A DNA stretch of 6,046 nucleotides, from assembly GCA_017631135.1 (NCBI GenBank), contig JAGBTW010000060.1, positions 1 through 6,046 on the forward strand. Reading direction: 5' to 3'. The notes under the pieces are model-generated. The model saw only the letters and a program-made list of their open reading frames with translations. It did no database searches and was not told the origin of the DNA. Each line of letters begins with the position of its first letter. Positions within the stretch are counted from its first letter, which is position 1. This DNA comes from Alistipes sp. (GTDB lineage Bacteria > Bacteroidota > Bacteroidia > Bacteroidales > Rikenellaceae). A program made the translations under genes and the position numbers. Positions 1-6,046 of this stretch are shown piece after piece.

Positions 1-152
1 AGAACATGATCTACATCCAGCAGGAGGATGGCATCGATAGCGAGGGTCGCCGCGTGGGCTTCTCAAACGAGCCTACATCGCGCGAGTACTACTTCCAGGC
101 ATACCCTCTCATGCGTGGCAGATATGAGTTTAACGACGAAATAGTGGAGTAA
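1..152 (+). CDS. C-terminal fragment of an unidentified protein, first visible gene of the operon
   Basis: An open frame runs from the left edge (first full codon at base 3) to a TAA at 150-152. It gives 49 residues that begin N-M-I-Y-I-Q-Q-E-D-G and end Y-E-F-N-D-E-I-V-E. The codon choice (many GAG, GGC, CGC) matches the downstream genes, so I take it as real coding sequence. The tail is polar and rich in aromatics (R-E-Y-Y-F-Q-A-Y-P-L), as in a secreted beta-rich protein. I do not recognise the family. It lacks the terminal aromatic expected of an outer-membrane beta-barrel, and I see no SusD-type C-terminal pattern. Its stop lies one base before the start of the protease gene, which indicates co-transcription and probably translational coupling. 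The start and most of the gene lie outside the window. Confidence 0.75.
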   Translation, partial: NMIYIQQEDGIDSEGRRVGFSNEPTSREYYFQAYPLMRGRYEFNDEIVE

Positions 153-153
153 C

Positions 154-2196
154 ATGAGAAGATATATATGCTTTTTAGCCGCCTTGTCATTGACTGCGGC
201 ATGCGTCAACGAGACTATCACTACCCCAACGCCCAACACCGACACCACTCACACGGTTGTTGTACCCGAGGGCGCAACAAAGGGCGAAGTAATCATCAAG
301 TTCTCTTCGGAGATGGAGGCGATACTCGACCAAACGATGACACGCTCGGGAGGCACTGCAACGCGCTCGGGCATACCCTCAACTGACGAGGTGTTGGACA
401 TCCTTAACGCCTACTCTTTCGAGCGCGTATTCCCCGTTGACTTGAGCAACGAGACTCGCACTCGCGAGGCGGGGCTACACCTTTGGTACATCGTGCGCTT
501 CGACGAGGGCGAGGATTTGCAACAGGCATTTGAGCGCCTATCAAAGCTCGGCGAGGTGGATAAGTTGCAGTGCAACCGCCCCATAGAGCGAGCCTACAAC
601 CCCAACTCCAACCCCATGTTTATCAGCTGTGCCGAAGCCGAATCACGCGTTGCGACACGCGCTACAGCATGGCCCTTCAACGACCCCGAGATGTATCGTC
701 AGTGGTGCTACATCAACGATGGCACAGCTCCCTTTGCGAGTGAGCGCGCAGGAGTCCTCGCGGGCTCTGATGCAGGATGTGCCGAGGCGTGGGAGCTATG
801 CACGGGCGACGAGGAGATTATCGTTGCTGTTATGGACGAGGCTGTCATGTGGAGCCACCCCGACCTTAAGGATAACATCTGGGTGAACGAGGGCGAGGAG
901 CTCTACGCTGGCAAGGATGCCGACGGCAATGGCTATGTTGATGACCGCTACGGCTACAACTTCGTGCGTAACACTGGCATCACATCGTGGACATCTAACG
1001 GCAGCACGGGTCACGGCACACACGTCGCGGGCACTATAGCTGCGGTGAACGACAATGGCATAGGCGTTGCGGGCATCGCGGGTGGTGGCAAGGGCAAGCG
1101 CGGCGTAAAGATTATGACCATTCAGCTCTTCGACGGTATGAACTCTTGCTCGTTGGCTATGGAGGCGCGCGCAATGAAGTACGCGGCAGACAATGGCGCA
1201 GTAATCTTGCAGTGCTCGTGGGGCTACAACTCGGCAAAGGCTAATATGATTATGGGCTACACACCTGGTCCTGCGACCGAGGAGGAGTGGGCAATGCTCT
1301 ACCCCTTGGAGAAGGAGGCTTTGGACTACTTTATAAACTATGCGGGCTCGCCCAACGGCGTTATTGATGGCGGTCTTGCCATCTTCGCATCGGGCAACGA
1401 GTACGCGGCGCAGTCATCATTCCCCGCAGCATACTCTAAATGTATATCCGTAGCCGCTATTGCTGCGGACTACACCCCCGCATCCTACTCTAACTATGGC
1501 GCGGAGGTTATGCTATGTGCCCCAGGTGGCGACCTCGAGTACTACGGCACACCTGGTATGAAAGACAATGCCTACGACGAGAATGGCATCCTCAAGGAGC
1601 AGGGCGCAATATTCTCGACCCTTGTGATTGATGGTGTTGCGGGATATGGCTACTACGAGGGTACATCTATGGCATGCCCCCATGTATCGGGCATCGCGGC
1701 GCTTGGACTTGCATACGCCAAGCAGCAGCACCGCCACTTCACAAGCGAGGAGTTCCGCGAATTGATGTACTCTACGGCGCGCGACATCGAGGAGTACTTC
1801 GTGGGCGAAAAGCTATACTACATGCGCCACGAGTCAGCGGGTGCTACACCCATAAAGATGAACCTTGCCGACTATCGCGGTAAGATGGGTCGCCTCTCGG
1901 ATGCGGGAGCATTACTCAAGGCTATAGATGGCAGTGGTCGCGATATGCGCATACCCAACATCTGCCTTGCACCTGGCGCAACAACAACGCTCAACCTCGC
2001 CGACTACATCACCGAGAGCGCAACGAGCGTAGAGGTTGTTAACGAGGCTATTGCTACAGCGACACTCGAGAGTAACACGCTCACAATAAGCGCCAAGAGC
2101 GAGGGTCAGACATCGTTGACACTCACAACCGACAAGGGCACAAAGCACCACGCGACAATAACGGTGCGCGAGGGCGCTTCAAACGGCTGGTTATAA
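154..2196 (+). CDS. S8 family (subtilisin-like) serine protease, predicted lipoprotein
   Basis: This is a 680-residue secreted endopeptidase of the subtilase family. Residues 1-17 form a lipoprotein signal: Arg-Arg, a hydrophobic stretch, then T-A-A-C with Cys17 as the lipidation site. The -3 Thr is a weak lipobox position. Residues ~45-150 look like an N-terminal prodomain (E-V-I-I-K-F, later W-Y-I-V-R-F) of the type found in Bacteroidales subtilases. The catalytic domain (~175-590) shows Asp228 in V-A-V-M-D-E-A-V, His287 in G-H-G-T-H-V-A-G, oxyanion Asn415 in A-S-G-N and Ser505 in G-T-S-M-A-C-P-H-V-S-G. A D-A-D-G-N-G-Y-V-D-D loop at 255-264 resembles a calcium-binding insert and helps explain the wide Asp-His spacing of 59 residues. 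Residues ~600-674 look like one Ig-like beta domain, ending N-G-W-L. I see no type IX sorting domain. The usual D-[ST]-G after the catalytic Asp is replaced by D-E-A. The ATG at 154 is one base after the previous stop and directly precedes the signal peptide, which supports this start. Family assignment is very secure; substrate is unknown. Confidence 0.96.
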   Translation: MRRYICFLAALSLTAACVNETITTPTPNTDTTHTVVVPEGATKGEVIIKFSSEMEAILDQTMTRSGGTATRSGIPSTDEVLDILNAYSFERVFPVDLSNETRTREAGLHLWYIVRFDEGEDLQQAFERLSKLGEVDKLQCNRPIERAYNPNSNPMFISCAEAESRVATRATAWPFNDPEMYRQWCYINDGTAPFASERAGVLAGSDAGCAEAWELCTGDEEIIVAVMDEAVMWSHPDLKDNIWVNEGEELYAGKDADGNGYVDDRYGYNFVRNTGITSWTSNGSTGHGTHVAGTIAAVNDNGIGVAGIAGGGKGKRGVKIMTIQLFDGMNSCSLAMEARAMKYAADNGAVILQCSWGYNSAKANMIMGYTPGPATEEEWAMLYPLEKEALDYFINYAGSPNGVIDGGLAIFASGNEYAAQSSFPAAYSKCISVAAIAADYTPASYSNYGAEVMLCAPGGDLEYYGTPGMKDNAYDENGILKEQGAIFSTLVIDGVAGYGYYEGTSMACPHVSGIAALGLAYAKQQHRHFTSEEFRELMYSTARDIEEYFVGEKLYYMRHESAGATPIKMNLADYRGKMGRLSDAGALLKAIDGSGRDMRIPNICLAPGATTTLNLADYITESATSVEVVNEAIATATLESNTLTISAKSEGQTSLTLTTDKGTKHHATITVREGASNGWL

Positions 2197-2205
2197 AGAA
2201 GTATT

Positions 2206-2979
2206 ATGCGTAAGTGGCGATATATAGTGTTGATGATGGTGTTTGTAGCTATCGAGGCGGGGGCACAGGAGAACAAAAAAATCTCGCGTGCCGAGCTCGA
2301 TGCTATTGTAAACCCCTCACTCTCAACTACCGCCCACGGCACTATCGATGCCGAGCCAGCGACACACAACATGGGCGAGGTGTCAGACACGGCAACGATA
2401 AATGCCATATTCACGCTACGCAACACCACTTCGGAGGCGATAGAGATTACCGCGATACGCTCGTCGTGCAGCTGCCTTAAGGTAACTACGCCCATCGCGC
2501 GCATAGAGGCAGGTGAGAGCTTCACGCTACGCGCGGAGTTCAACCCCGCGGGGCGCAACGGAGGTTTTTCCATTCCGATACTCCTCTACACGGCGCTTGA
2601 TGCCACACACCCCACAGCGCGCCTAACAGTGGAGGGCACTGTGATAGCAACCAATGAGTGGTCACACCTACCCTATCGCATGGGGTCGCTCTGCATGAGT
2701 CGCAAGAGCCTATTGTTCGACCGCAACACGCGCACCGAGCGCATAGCTGTGGTTAATGTGGGTGGAGCGCCTCTAAAGTTAAGCACAAAGGCGACAACCG
2801 AGGGCATAGCATTACGCACCGAGCCTGAGGTGCTGATGCCAGGCGAGGAGGGCGACATAGTAATAACATATGCCCCCACTGCCGACATGGTGCACGACAT
2901 CGAGACAGCGGTAATAGTCGAGGGATGTGGCGAAGCACGCCCCTCGGAGCGAATGATAAAGATAACGATAAAGCATTAA
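2206..2979 (+). CDS. DUF1573 / ASPM-SPD2-Hydin-like secreted protein
   Basis: This 257-residue protein has an apparent signal peptidase I leader: M-R-K-W-R, a hydrophobic core, and A-G-A before Gln21. There is no lipobox Cys, so it is probably soluble in the periplasm or released. Residues ~45-147 match the DUF1573 pattern: H-N-M-G-E-V, then F-T-L-R-N-T-T, then S-S-C-S-C-L-K with Cys88 and Cys90, then an F-N-P-A-G turn. This is a small Ig-like beta-sandwich. A second, more diverged unit (~162-257) repeats the layout (L-L-F-D, V-V-N-V-G-G-A-P-L, I-T-Y-A-P-T) but lacks the Cys-x-Cys. The molecular role of this family in Bacteroidetes is not well defined; binding or scaffolding is a guess. It begins 9 bases after the protease stop and ends 3 bases before the next ATG, so it is very likely in the same operon. 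The next gene does not overlap it. Confidence 0.88.
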   Translation: MRKWRYIVLMMVFVAIEAGAQENKKISRAELDAIVNPSLSTTAHGTIDAEPATHNMGEVSDTATINAIFTLRNTTSEAIEITAIRSSCSCLKVTTPIARIEAGESFTLRAEFNPAGRNGGFSIPILLYTALDATHPTARLTVEGTVIATNEWSHLPYRMGSLCMSRKSLLFDRNTRTERIAVVNVGGAPLKLSTKATTEGIALRTEPEVLMPGEEGDIVITYAPTADMVHDIETAVIVEGCGEARPSERMIKITIKH

Positions 2980-2982
2980 GCT

Positions 2983-3432
2983 ATGAAACTTATAAACAGA
3001 CTCTTTGCAACACTTCTATTTGTTGCAACACTCACAATGGCGGGATGCGAGAAGCCCACGCCAATACCCACCGAGAAGCCTATACCCGTGACATACGCGG
3101 CACTCGACGGCTGCTGGCAGCTGACCATGTGGCAGGGAAGACCTATAGCCGAGGATACCTATTTATATATAGAGTTCGACCGCGCAACACACACCTACGC
3201 AATGTGGGACAACATCGACTCGATGTATGCGGTAGAGAACACAGGCTCGTTCACCATCACCGCCGAGGAGGATGGACGTTACACCCTCTCGGGCTACTAC
3301 GACTACGGCAAGGGCGACTGGAGCAGTGACTACTATATAGAGCTCTTCAACCAGGGCAACCGTATGCAGTGGCGCGGAGTAGGCGCAACAATGGACTTCG
3401 AGCGCATAAGCGAGATACCCGAATTATATTAA
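2983..3432 (+). CDS. Small lipocalin-like lipoprotein
   Basis: This 149-residue protein starts with a good lipoprotein signal: M-K-L-I-N-R, a hydrophobic segment, then M-A-G-C with Cys22, followed by E-K and a Pro/Thr-rich linker (~24-36). The mature domain has the hallmarks of Bacteroidetes lipocalin-like domains. These are G-C-W-Q-L-T with Trp45 near the start of the domain, a regular succession of short beta-strands with aromatics (Y-L-Y-I-E-F, Y-T-L-S-G-Y-Y-D-Y), and a closing M-Q-W ... M-D-F-E-R-I pattern. Length fits a single such domain. The fold assignment rests on pattern only and no ligand can be inferred. The ATG follows the previous stop by 3 bases, so translation is probably coupled to the DUF1573-type gene. 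It is most likely anchored in the outer membrane; which face it occupies cannot be decided from the sequence. Confidence 0.8.
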   Translation: MKLINRLFATLLFVATLTMAGCEKPTPIPTEKPIPVTYAALDGCWQLTMWQGRPIAEDTYLYIEFDRATHTYAMWDNIDSMYAVENTGSFTITAEEDGRYTLSGYYDYGKGDWSSDYYIELFNQGNRMQWRGVGATMDFERISEIPELY

Positions 3433-3449
3433 CTAAAACACTATAAACT
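3433..3449 (+). promoter_or_regulatory. A-rich translation leader before the large lipoprotein gene
   Basis: This 17-base gap is almost free of G (none visible) and rich in A (C-T-A-A-A-A-C-A-C-T-A-T-A-A-A-C-T). It has no Shine-Dalgarno sequence. Such A-rich leaders are usual for efficient translation starts in Bacteroidetes. It is the widest gap inside the operon, and it is too short to hold a complete Bacteroidetes promoter of the TTTG / TAnnTTTG type. Confidence 0.45.
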
Positions 3450-5894
3450 ATGAAATTGAAGCATTTAGCAGTTGCCCTTATGGCAGCTGTGGTCGCACTC
3501 GCAGGATGGAGTTGCGACAAGGAGCCCGTTGAGACTCCCATCCAGAAGCCAACTATCGGCATTATGGAGCCCGAGTTCGACGCCGAGGCCATGGAGGCAA
3601 GCGTGATGATTGCCCCATCGACCGACGCCACAGCGTGGTACTGGATGGTTGAGGGTGGACTCATACAGACAGACGATGCACCCGCACCCAACAAGGAGGA
3701 GGGCGCAGCAGCCAAGGAGATTAAGTTTGCGGTGGAGTATGGCGTGGAGTACACCATCACCGCCTACGCCGAGAACAAGGCTGGCAAGAGCGACATCGCA
3801 GAGAAGAAGTTCTGCGCTATGCCCGAGGGTGAGGTGACACTCACCATTGGCGAAATCACACTCAACGAGGAGAGCGGCATGGCAGAGGTGACCATCTACC
3901 CCTCAAAGGCAACCGAGGAGTGGTATTGGCAGAGCTACGCCACTGACGAGGACAACTCTACACTCGACTGGAACGTTGAGGAGGGCAACGCCGAGAAGCT
4001 TATCAGCTTCCCCTACGTTTGGGGTAAGACCATCGAGCTTCGCGCTTATGCAGCATGTGGTGGCATCTCAAGTGACTTCGTGACAGCACAGTGCTTCTTC
4101 GAGCTTGCAGAGCCCACAATCACCGTATCGAAGCCCCACTTTGACGAGGCAGCGATGAAGGTTAGCTTCGATGTTACTCCTTCGGAGGACACAGACCACT
4201 GGTACTACGGCATTTATGACGATGCTTTGGACGCAAACTACACCGTAGTGGAGGGCAGCGAGGCGCAGACAGTGTCGTTCACCGTAGAGTACGACAAGGA
4301 GTACGAGTTTATCTTCCGCGCCGAGAACGCTCTTAACGAGGGCGAGTCAAAGATTGTAGACTTCAGCGTCATCTCACCCGTAGCAGATATTGCTATCGAG
4401 AACCTCACAGCCTACACTCTCGATGCAGTTGTAACAAAGAAGGCACACTGCGTACGCTACGTTGCAGGCATCGTGCACACATCGGCATACGACCGCAACA
4501 TCTTCGTAGAGCAGGCACAGGCATCGCTCAACCCCGACCCCGACTACCCATTCGCAATCTTCAACTCCGCTACCGAGAGCCGCACATTCTCGGAGCAGGA
4601 CCTTGTGCGTAACTCACGCACCGACAGCAACGAGAATGCTGGTATCATCCTTCTTCCCAAGACATCATACACAATCGCTGTATATGGTGAGGACAGCAAA
4701 GGCAACTATACTGTTACTACCAAGGAGATAACAATCCCCGAGGTAGAGCTCAACGGCACTACAGCCATCAGCGTGGAGGTATCGGAGATTGGTCTTACAT
4801 CAGCAAGCGCTACCGTAACAACAGAGGCGGGCGTTAAGGTGCTCTCGGGTTACATCGACCCAGCACTTGCCAAGGCCGACACCGAGAACCCATTCGACTT
4901 TGCGGGTAAGACAGAGGCAGAGATTAAGGCTTACATAGCTGGTGCAGTAAAGGGTGTGCCAACAATCTACACCGAGGCATTCACCTACATGTTGAGCGAC
5001 CTCTTTGCTATCGACACCGAGTACTATGCTTATGCTATCGCAATCAAGGATGGTAAGGTTGGCGAGGTGGCTTACACCACATTCAAGACCCTTCGTCCTT
5101 CGCTCACTGGCACAGCGAAGATTACAGCAGCCGAGATTGAGCCACAGACATCGCACGAGACACTCACCGTAAAGCTTACGGTAGACAGCAACGCCACAAA
5201 GGTGCGCCTCTATGCAGCTCCCGCTTCGGACCACTCGGCTTATGCCGACAACCTCGAGTACATCATGGATGCGGACGACTATCAGAACTACCGCGAGGAG
5301 TACGAGATTGTTGACGGCGTGGCTACATGCGTCTTGAACATCTACCACCCCGCTGCAAACTACTATATGTACGCTTCGGCTGTGGATGCTGACGGTCGTG
5401 CTGGCGAGATGGTATGCGTGACAACACTCGCGGGTCTTGAGACCGAGTATTACACCACCATGGAGGAGGTCATCGAGGAGGGCGCAATGAACTATAATGG
5501 CACAGGTGATGCTACGCTCAACGTAGAGGTTATCGAGGTTGTCGACGACCGCATCAGCGCTAAACTCACAGCAACAGCCTTTAGCGACAACGTAGACAAG
5601 GTGTGGTTCATACGCTTCAATGGCAAGACTGACGAGGTCGAGGCACAGGTTAAGGAGGCGTTGATTGAGTATGCCGAGAATGGCAAGATTATCGGCTCGT
5701 ACAAGATTGCCAAGGAGGACTGGACAGTGAACTACATCGATGGCGGCAGCTCTTGGGACCCCAAGTATGAGGCATTGCAGTCTTACGACGAGCATTGGGG
5801 CGGCGACATCATTGTGATGGTCATCCTCGACACCGACGGCAAGGTTAAGATTCACAGCTACTACGCCGCAGGCCTCGAGGTTGTAGAGCTATAA
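3450..5894 (+). CDS. Large acidic lipoprotein built of serial Ig/Fn3-like domains
   Basis: This is an 814-residue predicted lipoprotein. Its leader (M-K-L-K-H, a long Ala/Val core) ends W-S-C with Cys22, followed by D-K-E, typical of Bacteroidetes surface lipoproteins. Three related units of about 94 residues follow (~33-127, 128-222, 223-310). Each has a Met, then 14-15 residues later W-Y-[WY] (Trp63, Trp158, Trp251), then an aromatic strand such as Y-T-I-T-A-Y-A-E-N. Three longer units (~311-430, 431-550, 551-662) keep Fn3-like features such as L-P-K-T-S-Y-T-I-A-V-Y and T-E-Y-Y-A-Y-A-I. The last ~150 residues (664-814) include a helix-like V-E-A-Q-V-K-E-A-L segment and a strand-rich end, and I do not recognise them. 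Mature sequence is rich in Glu and Asp. No catalytic motif is visible, so binding, adhesion or scaffolding is the likeliest role (inference). It is the last gene of the operon, 17 bases after its neighbour and 25 bases before the terminator stem. Confidence 0.9.
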   Translation: MKLKHLAVALMAAVVALAGWSCDKEPVETPIQKPTIGIMEPEFDAEAMEASVMIAPSTDATAWYWMVEGGLIQTDDAPAPNKEEGAAAKEIKFAVEYGVEYTITAYAENKAGKSDIAEKKFCAMPEGEVTLTIGEITLNEESGMAEVTIYPSKATEEWYWQSYATDEDNSTLDWNVEEGNAEKLISFPYVWGKTIELRAYAACGGISSDFVTAQCFFELAEPTITVSKPHFDEAAMKVSFDVTPSEDTDHWYYGIYDDALDANYTVVEGSEAQTVSFTVEYDKEYEFIFRAENALNEGESKIVDFSVISPVADIAIENLTAYTLDAVVTKKAHCVRYVAGIVHTSAYDRNIFVEQAQASLNPDPDYPFAIFNSATESRTFSEQDLVRNSRTDSNENAGIILLPKTSYTIAVYGEDSKGNYTVTTKEITIPEVELNGTTAISVEVSEIGLTSASATVTTEAGVKVLSGYIDPALAKADTENPFDFAGKTEAEIKAYIAGAVKGVPTIYTEAFTYMLSDLFAIDTEYYAYAIAIKDGKVGEVAYTTFKTLRPSLTGTAKITAAEIEPQTSHETLTVKLTVDSNATKVRLYAAPASDHSAYADNLEYIMDADDYQNYREEYEIVDGVATCVLNIYHPAANYYMYASAVDADGRAGEMVCVTTLAGLETEYYTTMEEVIEEGAMNYNGTGDATLNVEVIEVVDDRISAKLTATAFSDNVDKVWFIRFNGKTDEVEAQVKEALIEYAENGKIIGSYKIAKEDWTVNYIDGGSSWDPKYEALQSYDEHWGGDIIVMVILDTDGKVKIHSYYAAGLEVVEL
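3546..4379 (+). repeat. Three protein-level tandem repeats (~94 codons each) inside the large lipoprotein
   Basis: Units at about 3546-3830, 3831-4115 and 4116-4379 encode related beta-sandwich domains. The anchors line up closely. Met48, Met144 and Met236 are followed by Trp63-Tyr64-Trp65, Trp158-Tyr159-Trp160 and Trp251-Tyr252-Tyr253. Units 1 and 3 also share F-D-A-E-A-M versus F-D-E-A-A-M. The DNA copies have diverged well beyond recent duplication, so this is an old internal duplication and not an unstable repeat. Domain ends are approximate. Confidence 0.75.
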
Positions 5895-5919
5895 CCATTC
5901 ACACACACATAAAAGTTAA

Positions 5920-5955
5920 GGGACTGTTCGCAAATGAACAGTCCCCTTTTTTTTT
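5920..5955 (+). terminator. Intrinsic terminator ending the lipoprotein operon, possibly bidirectional
   Basis: A perfect 10-bp stem pairs GGGACTGTTC (5920-5929) with GAACAGTCCC (5936-5945) around a 6-base loop (GCAAAT). One extra C follows, then nine T residues (5947-5955). The hairpin starts 25 bases after the stop of the large lipoprotein gene. On the minus strand the same stem is followed by TTAACTTTT, a weaker U-rich tail, so it may also end the converging gene whose stop is at 5969-5971. Confidence 0.93.
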
Positions 5956-5968
5956 ATATGGTATGATG

Positions 5969-6046
5969 CTAATCATTCAGCAAGTCTGGTCGCAACGCCT
6001 TGGTGCGTAGATACGCCTGCTCATCTTGCCACTTCTCAATCTCGGC
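5969..6046 (-). CDS. trmD: C-terminal end of a gene resembling tRNA (guanine-37-N1)-methyltransferase TrmD
   Basis: The minus strand is open from the right edge to a TAG (complement of 5969-5971), giving 25 residues that begin A-E-I-E-K-W and end L-R-P-D-L-L-N-D. The combination I-x-x-W, then an acidic/Gln stretch, then R-T-K-x-x-R-P-[DE]-L-L is the pattern I know from the C-terminus of TrmD, for example I-x-x-W-R-x-x-x-[AS]-x-x-R-T ... R-P-E/D-L-L. TrmD methylates G37 of certain tRNAs and is a housekeeping enzyme. The knot domain and active site lie outside the window, so the call depends on this short tail. The gene converges on the lipoprotein operon and shares the short intergenic region with its terminator. 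Confidence 0.72.
   Translation of the reverse strand, partial: AEIEKWQDEQAYLRTKALRPDLLND

Noticed and set aside
1..152. Partial first gene as SusD/RagB or SusC-type protein (polysaccharide utilisation locus)
   Set aside because: The C-terminus lacks the usual SusD ending and the terminal aromatic of an outer-membrane barrel, and no glycan enzymes are present. Forty-nine residues are too few to call it.
2007..2187. Type IX secretion C-terminal sorting domain on the protease
   Set aside because: The C-terminal domain looks Ig-like but ends N-G-W-L, without the usual conserved G-x-Y and K-x-x-x-K type motifs. With an N-terminal lipobox, lipid anchoring is the simpler reading.
2106..2573. Minus-strand open frame of 155 codons across the protease / DUF1573-type junction
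   Set aside because: It overlaps the ends of two clear plus-strand genes and has no recognisable motif or leader, so the open frame is best explained by codon bias.
2925..3329. Plus-strand open frame of 134 codons overlapping the DUF1573-type and lipocalin-like genes
   Set aside because: It is out of frame with both genes. The lipocalin-like frame has a proper lipoprotein signal and tight spacing, whereas this frame gives an Arg/His/Thr-rich product without a signal.
4800..5855. Long minus-strand open frame of 351 codons inside the large lipoprotein gene
   Set aside because: It is fully antisense to a well-supported gene. Its product is rich in Cys, Val and Leu with no domain pattern. Frequent GAG/GAC/GGC codons on the plus strand keep this reverse frame free of stops, so it is a shadow.
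5900..5909. (CA)5 dinucleotide run after the last operon gene
   Set aside because: It is only ten bases long in a non-coding gap, expected by chance, and too short to act as a phase-variation tract.
1..6046. CRISPR array, tRNA/rRNA genes, insertion sequences or phage genes
   Set aside because: I found no regularly spaced direct repeats, clover-leaf-like sequence, terminal inverted repeats or transposase/integrase motifs. Nearly every base belongs to the listed genes.

Overview
The window looks like a chromosomal segment from a gut-type member of the Bacteroidales. Alistipes or another Rikenellaceae is my best guess, but that is an inference. The grounds are the secreted and lipoprotein-heavy gene content, a subtilase with the Bacteroidales-style DxDGNGYVDD loop, a DUF1573-type protein, lipocalin-like and Ig/Fn3-like small-genome-island lipoproteins, very short intergenic gaps and no obvious Shine-Dalgarno sequences. 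Coding is dense, with a single strand switch near the right end.

Layout. Positions 1-152 hold the last 49 codons of an unidentified plus-strand gene. One base later an S8 (subtilisin-like) serine protease lipoprotein begins (154-2196), with a complete Asp/His/Asn/Ser catalytic set. It is followed by a periplasmic DUF1573 / ASPM-SPD2-Hydin-like protein (2206-2979), a small lipocalin-like lipoprotein (2983-3432) and a large acidic lipoprotein made of serial Ig/Fn3-like beta-sandwich units (3450-5894). The gaps between these genes are 1, 9, 3 and 17 bases, so all five are very probably one transcription unit whose promoter lies left of the window. The unit ends at a strong intrinsic terminator (5920-5955). 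On the minus strand the last 25 codons of a converging gene follow (5969-6046). They resemble the C-terminus of TrmD, the tRNA (guanine-37-N1)-methyltransferase.

How the genes may work together. Four consecutive products carry export signals: three lipoproteins and one Sec-exported protein. The likely picture is a cell-envelope module in which an anchored protease is co-produced with beta-sandwich and lipocalin-like partner proteins of unknown ligand. There is no SusC/SusD pair, glycan-degrading enzyme, transposase, phage gene, CRISPR array or RNA gene in the visible sequence. The most interesting points are the altered motif around the catalytic Asp of the protease (D-E-A-V instead of D-[ST]-G), the three-copy Trp-Tyr-aromatic repeat of about 94 residues in the large lipoprotein, its unrecognised C-terminal region, and the compact operon as a possible conserved unit. 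I do not see clear evidence for a wholly new system.
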